Shown here piece by piece: positions 55,934 to 64,000 of a stretch of 64,000 nucleotides of DNA. Below the pieces are notes generated by a model. It was not told the origin of the DNA. It worked only from the letters and a program-made list of their open reading frames with translations, and made no database searches. The stretch is from assembly GCA_028687575.1 (NCBI GenBank), contig JAQTZW010000001.1, positions 248,001-312,000 of the forward strand, in the 5' to 3' direction. Position numbers and translations under genes: made by a program. The first letter of the stretch is position 1. Each line of letters begins with the position of its first letter. This DNA is from Gallionella sp. Its GTDB lineage: Bacteria > Pseudomonadota > Gammaproteobacteria > Burkholderiales > Gallionellaceae.

Positions 55934-56230
55934 ATGAAAGAAACTTCCCCAACCCGCAGGGGCAGTGAAGTTTCGGCGAGCGGCATCGAATGTGCCACGA
56001 TGGAATTTGCAGATTTCATCAAAACCGACGAGAGGGTGGAAGTGGCGGCATTATCACCGTCGGCATCGCGCTTGCCAAGATTGTTTTTTCGGTACAGGGG
56101 GTTAACGAGTCTGCCCGGACGTAACGGTGCAAGTCGAGGGTGGCCGTGAGCCATTGCCGCCGCCGCCCTCTGCGTAGCTGTCACCCGGCCCGCCCGGCGC
56201 TTCGTGCCGATCAGGAACGAACTGTTTGCT
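55934..56230 (+). mobile_element. Decayed start of an IS110-family transposase
   Basis: From 56050 the plus strand reads IITVGIALAKIVFSVQGVNE and then SART before a stop at 56122. IS110-family transposases begin with IxxVGIDLAKxVFxVHGV, where the Asp is the first DEDD catalytic residue; here it is Ala. Downstream the other frames give scattered pieces such as ARRF, consistent with deletions. The preceding 115 bases look like the element's leader. Only the 5' part remains, with no 3' end or second copy in the window. Confidence 0.55.
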
Positions 56231-56235
56231 ATCAT
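56227..56235 (+). promoter_or_regulatory. Extended -10 promoter of rep
   Basis: TGCTATCAT (TG at 56227-56228, TATCAT at 56230-56235) has the extended -10 form; the -35 is weak. It overlaps the ATG at 56234, which argues for the ATG at 56270 as the real rep start. Confidence 0.45.
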
Positions 56236-56269
56236 GGCGTCCCCGTACCAATCCGACGCATACCCGCCC

Positions 56270-58264
56270 ATGTTAAGCAAACTCAATTCCGTGCAGCGCG
56301 AGGCAGCTAAGTATCTCGGCGGGCCGTTGCTGGTGCTGGCCGGGGCGGGTAGCGGCAAGACGCGGGTCATCACCCACAAGATCGCCTATCTGGTCGAGGA
56401 ATGCGGCTACGAGGCGCGCAACATCGCGGCGATCACCTTTACCAACAAGGCCGCCAACGAGATGCGCGAACGCGTCGGCCATCTGTTGCAGGGCAAGAAT
56501 GCCAAGGGCCTGGTGGTCAGCACCTTCCATTCGCTGGGCATGAACATCCTGCGCCAGGAGGCGAAACTGCTGGGCTACAAGCCGCAGTTCTCCATCCTGG
56601 ATGGCAGCGACACCTGGAAAATCATCAGCGAACTTTCCAATTCGACCGACAAGCAGGAGTTGCGCGACATCCAGACGCAACTGTCCAACTGGAAATCGGC
56701 TTTCATCTCGCCGGAGCAGGCCATCGCCCAGCCCGGCAGCCGCGAGGGCGAGGCGCATGCGCGGCTCTACCTGCGCTATCAGGAGACCTTGCGCGCCTAT
56801 CAGGCGGTGGATTTCGACGATCTGATCCACCTGCCGGTGGTGCTGTTCAAGGATCACCCGGAGGCGCTGGAGCGCTGGCAGCACAGGCTGCGCTACTTGC
56901 TAATAGACGAGTATCAGGACACCAACGATTGCCAGTATCAGCTGACGCGGCTGCTGGCCGGGCCGCGCGCGGCGTTCACCGCCGTGGGCGACGACGATCA
57001 GGCGATCTACGCCTGGCGGGGGGCCAGCATCGAGAACCTGCACAACCTGCGCACCGATTATCCCAATCTGCGGGTCATCAAGCTGGAGCAGAATTACCGC
57101 TCTTCGCAGCGCATCCTCAAGGTGGCGAACCATCTGATCAACCACAATACCAAGGTGTTCGAGAAGCGGTTATGGAGCGAGCACGGCATCGGCGACCCGA
57201 TCCGCGTGTATGCGGCGCGCGACGAGGAGCACGAGGCCGAGAGCGTGGTGATGAAGCTGCTGTCGCACAAGTTCGAGTGCAAATGCAAGTTTTCGGACTA
57301 CGCCATCCTGTATCGCAGCAACTACCTGGCGCGCATCTTCGAGGAGCATCTGCGCGCCCAGCGCGTGCCCTACACGGTCAGCGGTGGCACGTCGTTCTTC
57401 GACAAGGCCGAGATCAAGGACATCACTTCCTATCTGCGGCTGATCGCCAATCCGGACGACGACCCGGCCTTCATCCGCGCCATCACCACACCCAAGCGCG
57501 GCATCGGCAACGCCACGCTGGAGAAGCTGGGCAATCTGGCCGGCAGCCGTCATGTCAGCCTGTTCGAGGCGGCTTTCGACGCGCAGCTGGAAGATCTGCT
57601 GCCGCCGCGACAATACGAAGACCTGATGCTGTTCTGCCTCTTCATCAGCCGCATCGCTGACCGGGCAGAGGCCGACCCGTGCGGCGAGTTGCTGGACGAG
57701 TTGCTGCGCGCCATCCACTACGAAGCTTGGCTGTACGACTCCTTCGAGTCGCGTCAGGCCGAGGGCAAGTGGAAGAACGTGGAAGATTTCACCGGCTGGT
57801 TGAAGCGCAAGGCCGAGGCCGACGACAAGTCGCTGCTGGAGATGGTGCAGACCATCGCGCTGATCAACATGCTGGACGGCAAGGATCAGGAGTCTGACGC
57901 GGTGACGCTGTCCACGCTGCACGCGGCCAAGGGGCTGGAGTTCCCGCATGTGTTCATCATCGGTGCGGAAGAGGACATCCTGCCGTTCCGCGACAGCGAC
58001 GAGAAGGGCATAGAGGAAGAGCGCCGCTTGATGTATGTCGGCATCACCCGCGCCGAACGCAGCCTGCAAATCAGCTACTGCAAGCGCCGCCGGCGCGGCA
58101 AGGACTGGGCGCTGTGCGAGTCCAGCCGCTTTCTGGACGAGATGCCCGAGGACGAACTGGTCTATGCCGGCATCCATGCCGAGGCGGCGCAGACCGTGAC
58201 CAAGGAGGAGGGGCTGGACAAGCTGGCCAAACTCAAGGCGATGCTGAACAAGGCGGGGTCGTGA
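56270..58264 (+). CDS. rep: ATP-dependent DNA helicase Rep (UvrD family)
   Basis: 664 residues from the ATG at 56270, close to the 673 of E. coli Rep. Rep is a 3'-5' helicase that clears proteins ahead of replication forks. SF1A motifs are complete: Walker A VLAGAGSGKTRVI, ITFTNKAANEM, VSTFHSLG, II LLIDEYQDTND, III AVGDDDQAIYAWRGA, IV VIKLEQNYRSSQRIL, V LSTLHAAKGLEFPHVFIIG, VI RRLMYVGITRAERSLQIS. The stop is followed two bases later by the DUF455 gene. An alternative start at 56234 overlaps the promoter. Confidence 0.93.
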   Translation: MLSKLNSVQREAAKYLGGPLLVLAGAGSGKTRVITHKIAYLVEECGYEARNIAAITFTNKAANEMRERVGHLLQGKNAKGLVVSTFHSLGMNILRQEAKLLGYKPQFSILDGSDTWKIISELSNSTDKQELRDIQTQLSNWKSAFISPEQAIAQPGSREGEAHARLYLRYQETLRAYQAVDFDDLIHLPVVLFKDHPEALERWQHRLRYLLIDEYQDTNDCQYQLTRLLAGPRAAFTAVGDDDQAIYAWRGASIENLHNLRTDYPNLRVIKLEQNYRSSQRILKVANHLINHNTKVFEKRLWSEHGIGDPIRVYAARDEEHEAESVVMKLLSHKFECKCKFSDYAILYRSNYLARIFEEHLRAQRVPYTVSGGTSFFDKAEIKDITSYLRLIANPDDDPAFIRAITTPKRGIGNATLEKLGNLAGSRHVSLFEAAFDAQLEDLLPPRQYEDLMLFCLFISRIADRAEADPCGELLDELLRAIHYEAWLYDSFESRQAEGKWKNVEDFTGWLKRKAEADDKSLLEMVQTIALINMLDGKDQESDAVTLSTLHAAKGLEFPHVFIIGAEEDILPFRDSDEKGIEEERRLMYVGITRAERSLQISYCKRRRRGKDWALCESSRFLDEMPEDELVYAGIHAEAAQTVTKEEGLDKLAKLKAMLNKAGS

Positions 58265-58266
58265 GT

Positions 58267-59073
58267 ATGGAGACACCAGCGGAATTGCGGCAGGCCGCGC
58301 TGTTGTTGCTGCGCGAGCGCGATGTGGCGCAGAAAGCGGCGGGCGTACACCGGATGGCGGAAAACTGGCGTGCAGGAAACATGGCGCTGGACGCGTATGG
58401 CGAATTGGCTGAGCCGTCGGATATCCCCGGACAGCCCGACAGACCATCGCTGATCGCGCCGATGTCGGTCAAGCGTCGGAAAATGAGTACCCCGGAAGGC
58501 CGCGCCGCGATGATCCACGCCTTGGTGCATATCGAATTCAACGCGATCAATCTGGCGCTGGATGCGGTGTGGCGCTTTGCCGGGCTACCGGAAGCGTATT
58601 ACGCAGACTGGTTGAAAGTCGCCGACGAGGAGGCCTTGCATTTCTCCCTGCTGGCCGGGCATCTACAGTCTATGGGCTACGGCTATGGCGACTTTCCGGC
58701 CCATAACGGCCTGTGGGAGGTGGCTGCCCGAACCAGTGGCGATGTGCTGGCACGGATGGCGCTGGTGCCGCGCACGCTGGAGGCACGCGGGCTGGATGCC
58801 GTGCCGGTGCTGCGCGCCAAATTATTGCAGGCTGGCGACGAGGCGGCGGGCGCGATACTGGACATCATCCTGCGTGACGAGATCGGCCATGTCGGCATCG
58901 GCAACCGCTGGTATGGGCATCTTTGTCGGCAGCGGGGCATGGAGCCCGTCGCCACCTATCGGTGTTTGGCGGAGACATATTCCGCACCCTTGCCACGCGG
59001 GCCTTTCAATCTTTCTGCGCGGCAGGCGGCGGGTTTCTCAGAGGCGGAGTTGGCTGACTTGGTGAAACCGTGA
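58267..59073 (+). CDS. DUF455 ferritin-like protein
   Basis: 268 residues. A four-helix ferritin-like fold with metal-ligand candidates is shown by MIHALVHIEFNAINLALDA, KVADEEALHFSLLAGHLQSM and LRDEIGHVGIGNRWYGHLC (Glu and ExxH patterns), plus the DUF455 hallmark GDFPAHNGLWE. A di-iron or other metal oxidation role is plausible but no substrate is known. Starts two bases after the rep stop, and family members are often called MiaE-like; direct evidence for tRNA is absent. Confidence 0.8.
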   Translation: METPAELRQAALLLLRERDVAQKAAGVHRMAENWRAGNMALDAYGELAEPSDIPGQPDRPSLIAPMSVKRRKMSTPEGRAAMIHALVHIEFNAINLALDAVWRFAGLPEAYYADWLKVADEEALHFSLLAGHLQSMGYGYGDFPAHNGLWEVAARTSGDVLARMALVPRTLEARGLDAVPVLRAKLLQAGDEAAGAILDIILRDEIGHVGIGNRWYGHLCRQRGMEPVATYRCLAETYSAPLPRGPFNLSARQAAGFSEAELADLVKP

Positions 59074-59193
59074 GAATAGGCCATTGGATATATAGGAGAA
59101 ATGCCTCGCAGGCGGTAGAATCCCGCCTCGCCAGATTCAATCAACAAGATTTTTATGTGATGGCAGGATTTTATTTTGTGTCGGGGGACATCC

Positions 59194-59394
59194 ATGCTTG
59201 ATATTGTTAATACGCTTGGTAATTCGTTGATTCCGCATAAGTCGGAAACGTACAGTTGTCCAGTTTGCAAAACATCCCACCTGGGCCGCACCAGAAGACG
59301 GCTGGTTGATCGTGTGATTAGTCAGTTCGTTCCGGTGAAACGTTGCCGGTGCGAGGTTTGCGGGTGGCAGGGCAACTTCGTTCATATGGGGTAA
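59194..59394 (+). CDS. Small zinc-ribbon protein, unknown
   Basis: 66 residues from the ATG at 59194 (GGGGGA five bases upstream). Two cysteine pairs, YSCPVCKTSHLG and KRCRCEVCGWQGNF, about 35 residues apart, with Arg/Lys-rich sequence between (RTRRRLVDRV), look like a zinc ribbon that could bind nucleic acid. Monocistronic by appearance; no family recognised. Confidence 0.55.
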   Translation: MLDIVNTLGNSLIPHKSETYSCPVCKTSHLGRTRRRLVDRVISQFVPVKRCRCEVCGWQGNFVHMG

Positions 59395-59544
59395 TAAACG
59401 GATTTTTCGGTAAGTTCTTTGGCGGTAACCCTATTTCTTCGTGCATCGTCTCCTTGGCGATGTGTCTGTATTATTCCGTTTCAAGCGTGACGTGACAGGC
59501 TGAGTCGTGATAGATTCCCGGCCTGTTTAGTGCTTGAGGCGATT

Positions 59545-59934
59545 ATGAATTCGAACAAGATTTTCTGGATAATAGCCATCCTGTTGGGCGTGGTGCTGGT
59601 GTCTCAGCGCCTGCAGGCATCTCAGGGCGTTGATGTGAAGCAGGCGCAGGCGATGGTCAGCCAGGGTGCGTTGCTGTTGGATGTTCGTGAACCCGACGAA
59701 TATGCTGCCGTACACGCGGTAAACGCCAAGCTGATCCCGCTCGGTCAATTGAGCTCGCATCTTTCCGACATTGCAGCCTATAAAGATAAGCCCATCGTGG
59801 TGATCTGTCATTCTGGACGTCGCTCTGCAAAGGCCGTTGGATTGCTGCAGGAGGCCGGTTTTACCCGAGTCAGCAATGTTGCCGGCGGCACCAGCGCCTG
59901 GGAGCAGGCCGGTCTGGATGTGGTTCGCAGGTAA
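59545..59934 (+). CDS. Membrane-anchored rhodanese-like protein
   Basis: 129 residues. An N-terminal hydrophobic anchor (IFWIIAILLGVVLVSQ) is followed by one rhodanese domain: ALLLDVREPDEYAAVHAVNA and the active-site loop VVICHSGRRSAKAVGLL with its Cys, then NVAGGTSAWEQAGLDVV. It may transfer sulfane sulfur in the periplasm or at the inner-membrane face. GAGGCG lies shortly before the ATG. Confidence 0.85.
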   Translation: MNSNKIFWIIAILLGVVLVSQRLQASQGVDVKQAQAMVSQGALLLDVREPDEYAAVHAVNAKLIPLGQLSSHLSDIAAYKDKPIVVICHSGRRSAKAVGLLQEAGFTRVSNVAGGTSAWEQAGLDVVRR

Positions 59935-60013
59935 CACCAATGGCTGTTGCGTGTTTGGCCTATCTGTTGCCGCATGGCACAATCGCCGCCTGTAAATATT
60001 CTCCCGAAAATCC

Positions 60014-60859
60014 ATGCTGAGTTATCGCCACGCCTTCCATGCCGGCAATCATGCCGATGTGCTGAAACATTTCGTCGAAGTTCAGTTGTTGCGCTATCTG
60101 ACGCTAAAGGACAAGCCGTTCTGGTACATAGACACCCATGCCGGGGCGGGGTGTTATGCGCTGGATAGCGGTTATGCCGCACAGAATGCCGAGTACGAAA
60201 GCGGCATCGCACGTCTGTGGCAACAGGATGACCTGCCTGCCGCGCTGGCGGGATATCTGGCGCTGGTGAAAAATCTCAACCCAGATGGACAGATGAAACT
60301 GTATCCCGGTTCACCGCTGGTGGCGGCTGAACTGCTGCGCGAGCAGGACAGGATGCGGTTGTTCGAGCTGCATCCTACCGACAGCGAACTCCTTGAGCAA
60401 AATTTCAGCGGATATGGCGCACAGGTGCTCACACAGCGGGCCGATGGCTTTGGCGCGCTGAAAGCCTTGTTGCCACCGCCGCCACGTCGCGCGCTGGTGC
60501 TGATGGATCCGCCCTATGAAGAGAAACAGGATTACCAGCGCGTGGTGACCGCGCTGGGCGAAGGCCTCAAGCGCTTTGCCAACGGCATCTACGCAGTGTG
60601 GTATCCGCAATTGCAGCGGGCCGAATCGCGTCAGTTGCCGGAGCGGCTAAAGCAGCTGCCGGTAAAGAGTTGGCTGCATGTTGCGCTGACGGTGCAGCAC
60701 GAGAGTGAGGACGGTTTCGGGATGCACGGCAGCGGTATGTTCGTACTCAATCCGCCCTGGACGTTGCACGGGGAGTTGCAGGAGGTGATGCCCTACCTGG
60801 TGCGCCTGCTCGGACAGGATGCAGGGGCCGGATTTACGCTGGAACAGCAGGCGGCCTAG
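60014..60859 (+). CDS. rlmJ: 23S rRNA (adenine-2030-N6)-methyltransferase
   Basis: 281 residues. RlmJ (YhiR) methylates A2030 of 23S rRNA. The start MLSYRHAFHAGNHADVLKH, the SAM motif region YIDTHAGAGCYAL and the catalytic motif VLMDPPYEEKQDY (DPPY) are diagnostic, as is GMHGSGMFVLNPPW near the end. No strong Shine-Dalgarno. The following gene starts 35 bases after its stop. Confidence 0.95.
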   Translation: MLSYRHAFHAGNHADVLKHFVEVQLLRYLTLKDKPFWYIDTHAGAGCYALDSGYAAQNAEYESGIARLWQQDDLPAALAGYLALVKNLNPDGQMKLYPGSPLVAAELLREQDRMRLFELHPTDSELLEQNFSGYGAQVLTQRADGFGALKALLPPPPRRALVLMDPPYEEKQDYQRVVTALGEGLKRFANGIYAVWYPQLQRAESRQLPERLKQLPVKSWLHVALTVQHESEDGFGMHGSGMFVLNPPWTLHGELQEVMPYLVRLLGQDAGAGFTLEQQAA

Positions 60860-60893
60860 TTATGAATCGGATATTGACGGAATAGAGGGAAAG

Positions 60894-63026
60894 ATGGCAG
60901 ATAAACATATATGGAATTTCTTCCGTGCAGGCGGGTTCGATCAGGTGCAGATAAACAGCGGCGCGGATATGCTGGCGCTGAAGGAACTGAATCAGAAACT
61001 GTGGGTGGCGTTGAGTTGTCCGACACGCGGTGTTGAGTTCGACTCCCGTACGTTGGATCTGATAGACGGCGACAATGATGCTCATGTGCGCGTAAATGAG
61101 GTACTTGCGGCAATCGCCTGGGCCGGTGCGCTGCTGAAGTCTGCCGATTTATTGATTGAGGGCTCGGACAGGCTGGCGCTTTCCGACATCAATGACGACA
61201 GTGCGGAGGGCAAGCAGGTGCGCGTTGCTGCGCAACACATACTTAAATCGCTGGGTAAGGCCGATGTGGGTGAGATCTCGCTGGCAGACATGAGTGACAG
61301 CGAGAAATTGCTGGCGGCACAGATCTTCAACGGCGACGGCGTGGTCGGGGCTGAACAAACCGAGGATGCCGAGTTGCGCGCCGTCATCGCAGATATCGCT
61401 AAATGCGGTGGGACGTTGACTGGCAAGGGGGGTGACGACGGTATTAGTCAGGAGATATCTGATAAATTTTTTGCTGAGGCCGATGCCTATGTTCAGTGGC
61501 ATGCGAAAAGTACCAACGATGCCGCCATTCTGTTCTTGGGAGAACAGACCCATACAGCGGCGGAGGCTTTGCACGCCGTTTTCGACAAGGTGAACGATTA
61601 TTTCACCCGTTGCCAGTTGGCCGCCTATGACACCCGCGCGGCGTTGCCTTTGAGTCGAGCCGTAGAAGACTATCAGCAGATCGCTTCGCAAAGTCTTTCG
61701 GCACAAAGTGCAGAATTGGCCAATTTCCCGCTGGCAACGGTGGCGGCTGACAAGCCGCTGTCGCTGGCGGCAGGCATCAATCCCGCCTGGCAGACAAAAA
61801 TGGACGCCTTGCGCACTCAGGTCATCGTGCCGCTGTCCGGCGCCAAGGACAGCCTTGCGGCTGGCGAGTGGGCCGAACTGTGCGCCCGCTTCGCGCCGTT
61901 CGACGCCTGGCTGGCGGCCAAGCCTGCCACACCCGTCGAGCAACTGGGTGTGGCACGCCTGCTCGACTTGCTGGATGGTGGCTGGAAAGCCGCAGTGGAT
62001 GGACTGATTGCGCAGGACAAGGCGGTCGAGGAAGAAATCAAAGCGATCAATGAACTCGAAAAACTGCTGCGCTACAAGCGCGACCTGTTTGCGCTGGTTA
62101 ATAATTTCGTTTCATTCCGCAATTTTTATACTGGTAAGGACAAAGCCATCTTTCAGATTGGCACGCTGTATCTGGACGGCCGCAGCTGCGAGTTGTGCGT
62201 CAAGGTGGACGATGTGGCAAAACATGCGGCCTTCGCCGCCTCAAGCGGTGTGTGTCTGGTGTATTGCGACTGCGTGCGCAATGGTGGCAAGGAGAAGATG
62301 AGCATCGCCGCTGCTTTCACAGCAGGCGACTCTGATTACCTGATGGTCGGGCGCAACGGCGTGTTCTACGACCGTAGCGGAGTGGACTGGGATGCTGGCA
62401 TCGTGCGCATCATTGATCACCCGATCAGCCTGCGTCAGGCATTTTGGATGCCGTACAAAAAGCTGGCCAAGATGATTAGCGAAAATTTGCAGAAATTCGC
62501 CGCTTCCAAGGCCAGTGCGGCGGAGGGCAATATGCTCAAGGCAGTGGATGCGGGCGGAAAATCTGTCAGTGCCGGGCCAAGCGAGCCGCCCAAGCCTTTC
62601 GATGTGGGTAAGTTTGCCGGTATTTTTGCGGCTATTGGTTTGGCGATTGGTGCCATTGGCGGAATACTGGCCTCCATCGTCAGCGGCTTGGTCAGCTTGG
62701 CGTTATGGCAGATGCCTTTGGCGCTGGCTGGCTTGATGTTGTTGATTTCCGGGCCATCGGTGGCGCTGGCCTGGTTCAAGCTGAAGAAGCGCAGCCTGGC
62801 GCCGATACTGGACGCCAACGGCTGGGCGATCAACGCGCGGGCGCGCATCAATATCCCGTTTGGTACTTCGCTAACCAGTCTGGCAAATTTGCCGGAGGGG
62901 GCGAACCGCTCCCTATTCGATCCCTATGCCGACAAAAAGTCCGTCTGGCCCTACTATGCGCTGGGCCTGCTGACAATCGCGGCACTGGTCGCCCTGTGGT
63001 ATTTCGGGATTTTCGGGTCTCGCTAG
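60894..63026 (+). CDS. Large membrane protein with EF-hand-like loop, unknown
   Basis: 710 residues from the ATG at 60894 (AGAGGGAAAG upstream). The N-terminal third has a canonical-looking EF-hand loop at residues 58-69 (DGDNDAHVRVNE; acidic at 1, 3, 5 and Glu at 12) and weaker echoes near FNGDGVVGAE and GGDDGIS. The middle is helical. A Cys-rich patch follows (SCELC, then CLVYCDC about 25 residues later), then ISLRQAFWMPYKKLAKMI. The C-terminus has two or three transmembrane segments (about 600-650) and a last helix near the end. No family recognised; possibly Ca2+- or metal-responsive. Confidence 0.65.
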   Translation: MADKHIWNFFRAGGFDQVQINSGADMLALKELNQKLWVALSCPTRGVEFDSRTLDLIDGDNDAHVRVNEVLAAIAWAGALLKSADLLIEGSDRLALSDINDDSAEGKQVRVAAQHILKSLGKADVGEISLADMSDSEKLLAAQIFNGDGVVGAEQTEDAELRAVIADIAKCGGTLTGKGGDDGISQEISDKFFAEADAYVQWHAKSTNDAAILFLGEQTHTAAEALHAVFDKVNDYFTRCQLAAYDTRAALPLSRAVEDYQQIASQSLSAQSAELANFPLATVAADKPLSLAAGINPAWQTKMDALRTQVIVPLSGAKDSLAAGEWAELCARFAPFDAWLAAKPATPVEQLGVARLLDLLDGGWKAAVDGLIAQDKAVEEEIKAINELEKLLRYKRDLFALVNNFVSFRNFYTGKDKAIFQIGTLYLDGRSCELCVKVDDVAKHAAFAASSGVCLVYCDCVRNGGKEKMSIAAAFTAGDSDYLMVGRNGVFYDRSGVDWDAGIVRIIDHPISLRQAFWMPYKKLAKMISENLQKFAASKASAAEGNMLKAVDAGGKSVSAGPSEPPKPFDVGKFAGIFAAIGLAIGAIGGILASIVSGLVSLALWQMPLALAGLMLLISGPSVALAWFKLKKRSLAPILDANGWAINARARINIPFGTSLTSLANLPEGANRSLFDPYADKKSVWPYYALGLLTIAALVALWYFGIFGSR

Positions 63027-63029
63027 CTG

Positions 63030-63662
63030 ATGTCCGCTTTATCCTTGGCTAGCAGCCTGATCGAGACACTGCCCTCCGGTTTGCCCGGACTATTCAATCC
63101 TTGGAAAGCGGGTTGTCCGCATGATGCAGCGGGCAACGGTCCTGCCGAAAAGCTGTCCCGGTTGGCCCTTCATCTGGACTGTGACCCGGAATTTATTTTG
63201 ACCGGTGAAGCGCCGGGTTATCAGGGTTGCCGCTACAGCGGCATTGCCTTTACCAGCGAACGGTTGCTGGGTGAGGGGGCGATTCCGCGTATCCCCGCTT
63301 CGAAAAGCCGGCTGTCAGACCGAAGATTGCCGTTTTCCGAGCCCTCCGCTACGATCGTTTGGAAGACGCTTTACCGACTGGGCATAGCCGAACGAACCCT
63401 GCTTTGGAATGCCTTGCAACTGCACCCTCATCGAGAGGATACGTTGTGGTCGAACAGGACACCGACACCCGCCGAGATTAGTCTTGGCGAACCGGCTTTG
63501 CGGATGCTGGTTGCAGCTTTCCCGGCAGCCCGCATTATCGCTGTGGGCAAGAAAGCAGAAGGGTTGTTGCATGACATGGGCATTCCAGTCGCAGCTGCGG
63601 TGCGTCATCCTGCCAACGGCGGTGCAACTGAATTCTCAAATGGAATAAATAAGTTAATGTGA
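63030..63662 (+). CDS. Uracil-DNA glycosylase superfamily protein
   Basis: 210 residues. UDG-fold motifs are seen: [20 protein letters not shown] (motif A-like, base pocket), [30 protein letters not shown] and a final [11 protein letters not shown] (motif B-like His-Pro). This is the short family of single-domain UDG-like proteins in proteobacteria; base specificity is unknown. It starts three bases after the large membrane protein and overlaps uvrC by four bases, placing two DNA-repair functions together. Confidence 0.85.
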   Translation: MSALSLASSLIETLPSGLPGLFNPWKAGCPHDAAGNGPAEKLSRLALHLDCDPEFILTGEAPGYQGCRYSGIAFTSERLLGEGAIPRIPASKSRLSDRRLPFSEPSATIVWKTLYRLGIAERTLLWNALQLHPHREDTLWSNRTPTPAEISLGEPALRMLVAAFPAARIIAVGKKAEGLLHDMGIPVAAAVRHPANGGATEFSNGINKLM

Positions 63663-64000
63663 GTCAAAAGCCCCTCGTTGCGGATGCTGAGTTGTTCGAT
63701 CCCAAGCCAATCCTGGCTGGGTTGCCGCTGTTACCGGGCGTGTACCGTTACTACGACAACAAGGGCGCGGTGCTGTATGTCGGCAAGGCCAAACAACTTA
63801 AAAAGCGCGTCTCTTCCTATTTTCAGAAGACCACTATTTCGCCACGCATCAGGTTGATGGTGTCACACATTGCGCGCATCGAAACGACTGTGACGCGCAG
63901 CGAAGCCGAAGCCCTGCTGCTTGAGAATAATCTGATCAAGTCGCTGCGACCTCGCTATAACATATTGTTTCGCGATGATAAATCCTATCCCTATATCGTA
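63659..64000 (+). CDS. uvrC: Excinuclease ABC subunit C, N-terminal part (partial)
   Basis: 114 codons are visible before the window ends. UvrC makes both incisions in nucleotide excision repair. The N-terminal GIY-YIG nuclease domain is clear: [20 protein letters not shown] (the YIG-type YVG), [11 protein letters not shown], then [18 protein letters not shown] and the motif [12 protein letters not shown]. The start is a GTG overlapping the previous stop (GTGA). Confidence 0.95.
   Translation, partial: MSQKPLVADAELFDPKPILAGLPLLPGVYRYYDNKGAVLYVGKAKQLKKRVSSYFQKTTISPRIRLMVSHIARIETTVTRSEAEALLLENNLIKSLRPRYNILFRDDKSYPYIV

Noticed and set aside
55927..56379. Minus-strand open frame of 150 codons upstream of rep
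   Set aside because: It runs across the IS110 remnant and the beginning of rep on the opposite strand, with Arg/Pro/Ala-rich low-complexity sequence.
56401..57660. Second plus-strand open frame of 419 codons inside rep
   Set aside because: Same strand but shifted frame inside the well-supported helicase; Gly/Ala/Arg-rich with no motif.
57170..58447. Minus-strand open frame of 425 codons
   Set aside because: It is antisense to rep and the start of the DUF455 gene, which carry complete motifs; no start signal or family pattern is seen.
1..64000. tRNA, rRNA or CRISPR arrays
   Set aside because: Intergenic gaps were read on both strands; no cloverleaf with a CCA-type end, no rRNA-like block and no regular repeat-spacer series was found.

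Overview
The window is a dense, mostly core stretch of chromosome from a betaproteobacterium. Gene order (infB-rbfA-truB-rpsO-pnp; yceD-rpmF-plsX-fabHDG; rpsB-tsf-pyrH-frr-uppS-cdsA-dxr-rseP-bamA-skp-lpxD-fabZ-lpxAB-rnhB; ccmABCDEFGHI) and protein style suggest the Nitrosomonadales/Gallionellaceae (Sideroxydans/Gallionella-like). This is inference from the sequence alone; no database search was possible. The complete System I cytochrome c maturation operon fits an organism rich in c-type cytochromes. No rRNA, tRNA or CRISPR array was seen.

Layout. 1-4.8 kb: translation and RNA metabolism (infB 3' end, rbfA, truB, rpsO, pnp), then convergent dksA. 4.9-7.8 kb: a three-gene minus-strand operon for exported proteins (beta-barrel, YiiX-like permuted NlpC/P60 protein, HExxH metallopeptidase). 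8-14 kb: an RsmI-like methyltransferase and maf, divergent from yceD-rpmF-plsX-fabH-fabD-fabG. The usual acpP and fabF do not follow fabG. Instead an accessory island (14.2-19.3 kb) holds a WYL regulator, three AT-richer membrane-protein genes, a run of small membrane/secreted proteins, and a PIN toxin whose antitoxin is frameshifted. 19.3-23.4 kb: DUF2339 and DUF3999 membrane proteins. 23.5-37.8 kb: the ribosome/isoprenoid/phospholipid/outer-membrane biogenesis supercluster. 38-40.9 kb: a response regulator with TPRs, a soluble histidine kinase and two small proteins. 40.9-48.9 kb: fabI, divergent from the ccm operon. 49-52.3 kb: a phosphonate-type ABC transporter. 52.4-54.1 kb: a small membrane protein and an arylsulfotransferase-like protein.

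54.1-56.2 kb is a second scar region: two families of non-coding repeats, including about 275-bp arms in inverted orientation, an AbiJ/HEPN-like gene, and a decayed IS110-type transposase start. 56.2-64 kb returns to housekeeping genes (rep helicase, DUF455, rhodanese, rlmJ, UDG-like glycosylase, start of uvrC), with a large unknown membrane protein carrying an EF-hand-like loop.

The best candidates for undescribed biology are the WYL/membrane module, the envelope protease operon, the EF-hand-like membrane protein at 60.9-63.0 kb, and the inverted-repeat element. Starts were chosen from Shine-Dalgarno spacing and family N-termini; several differ from the longest open frame.
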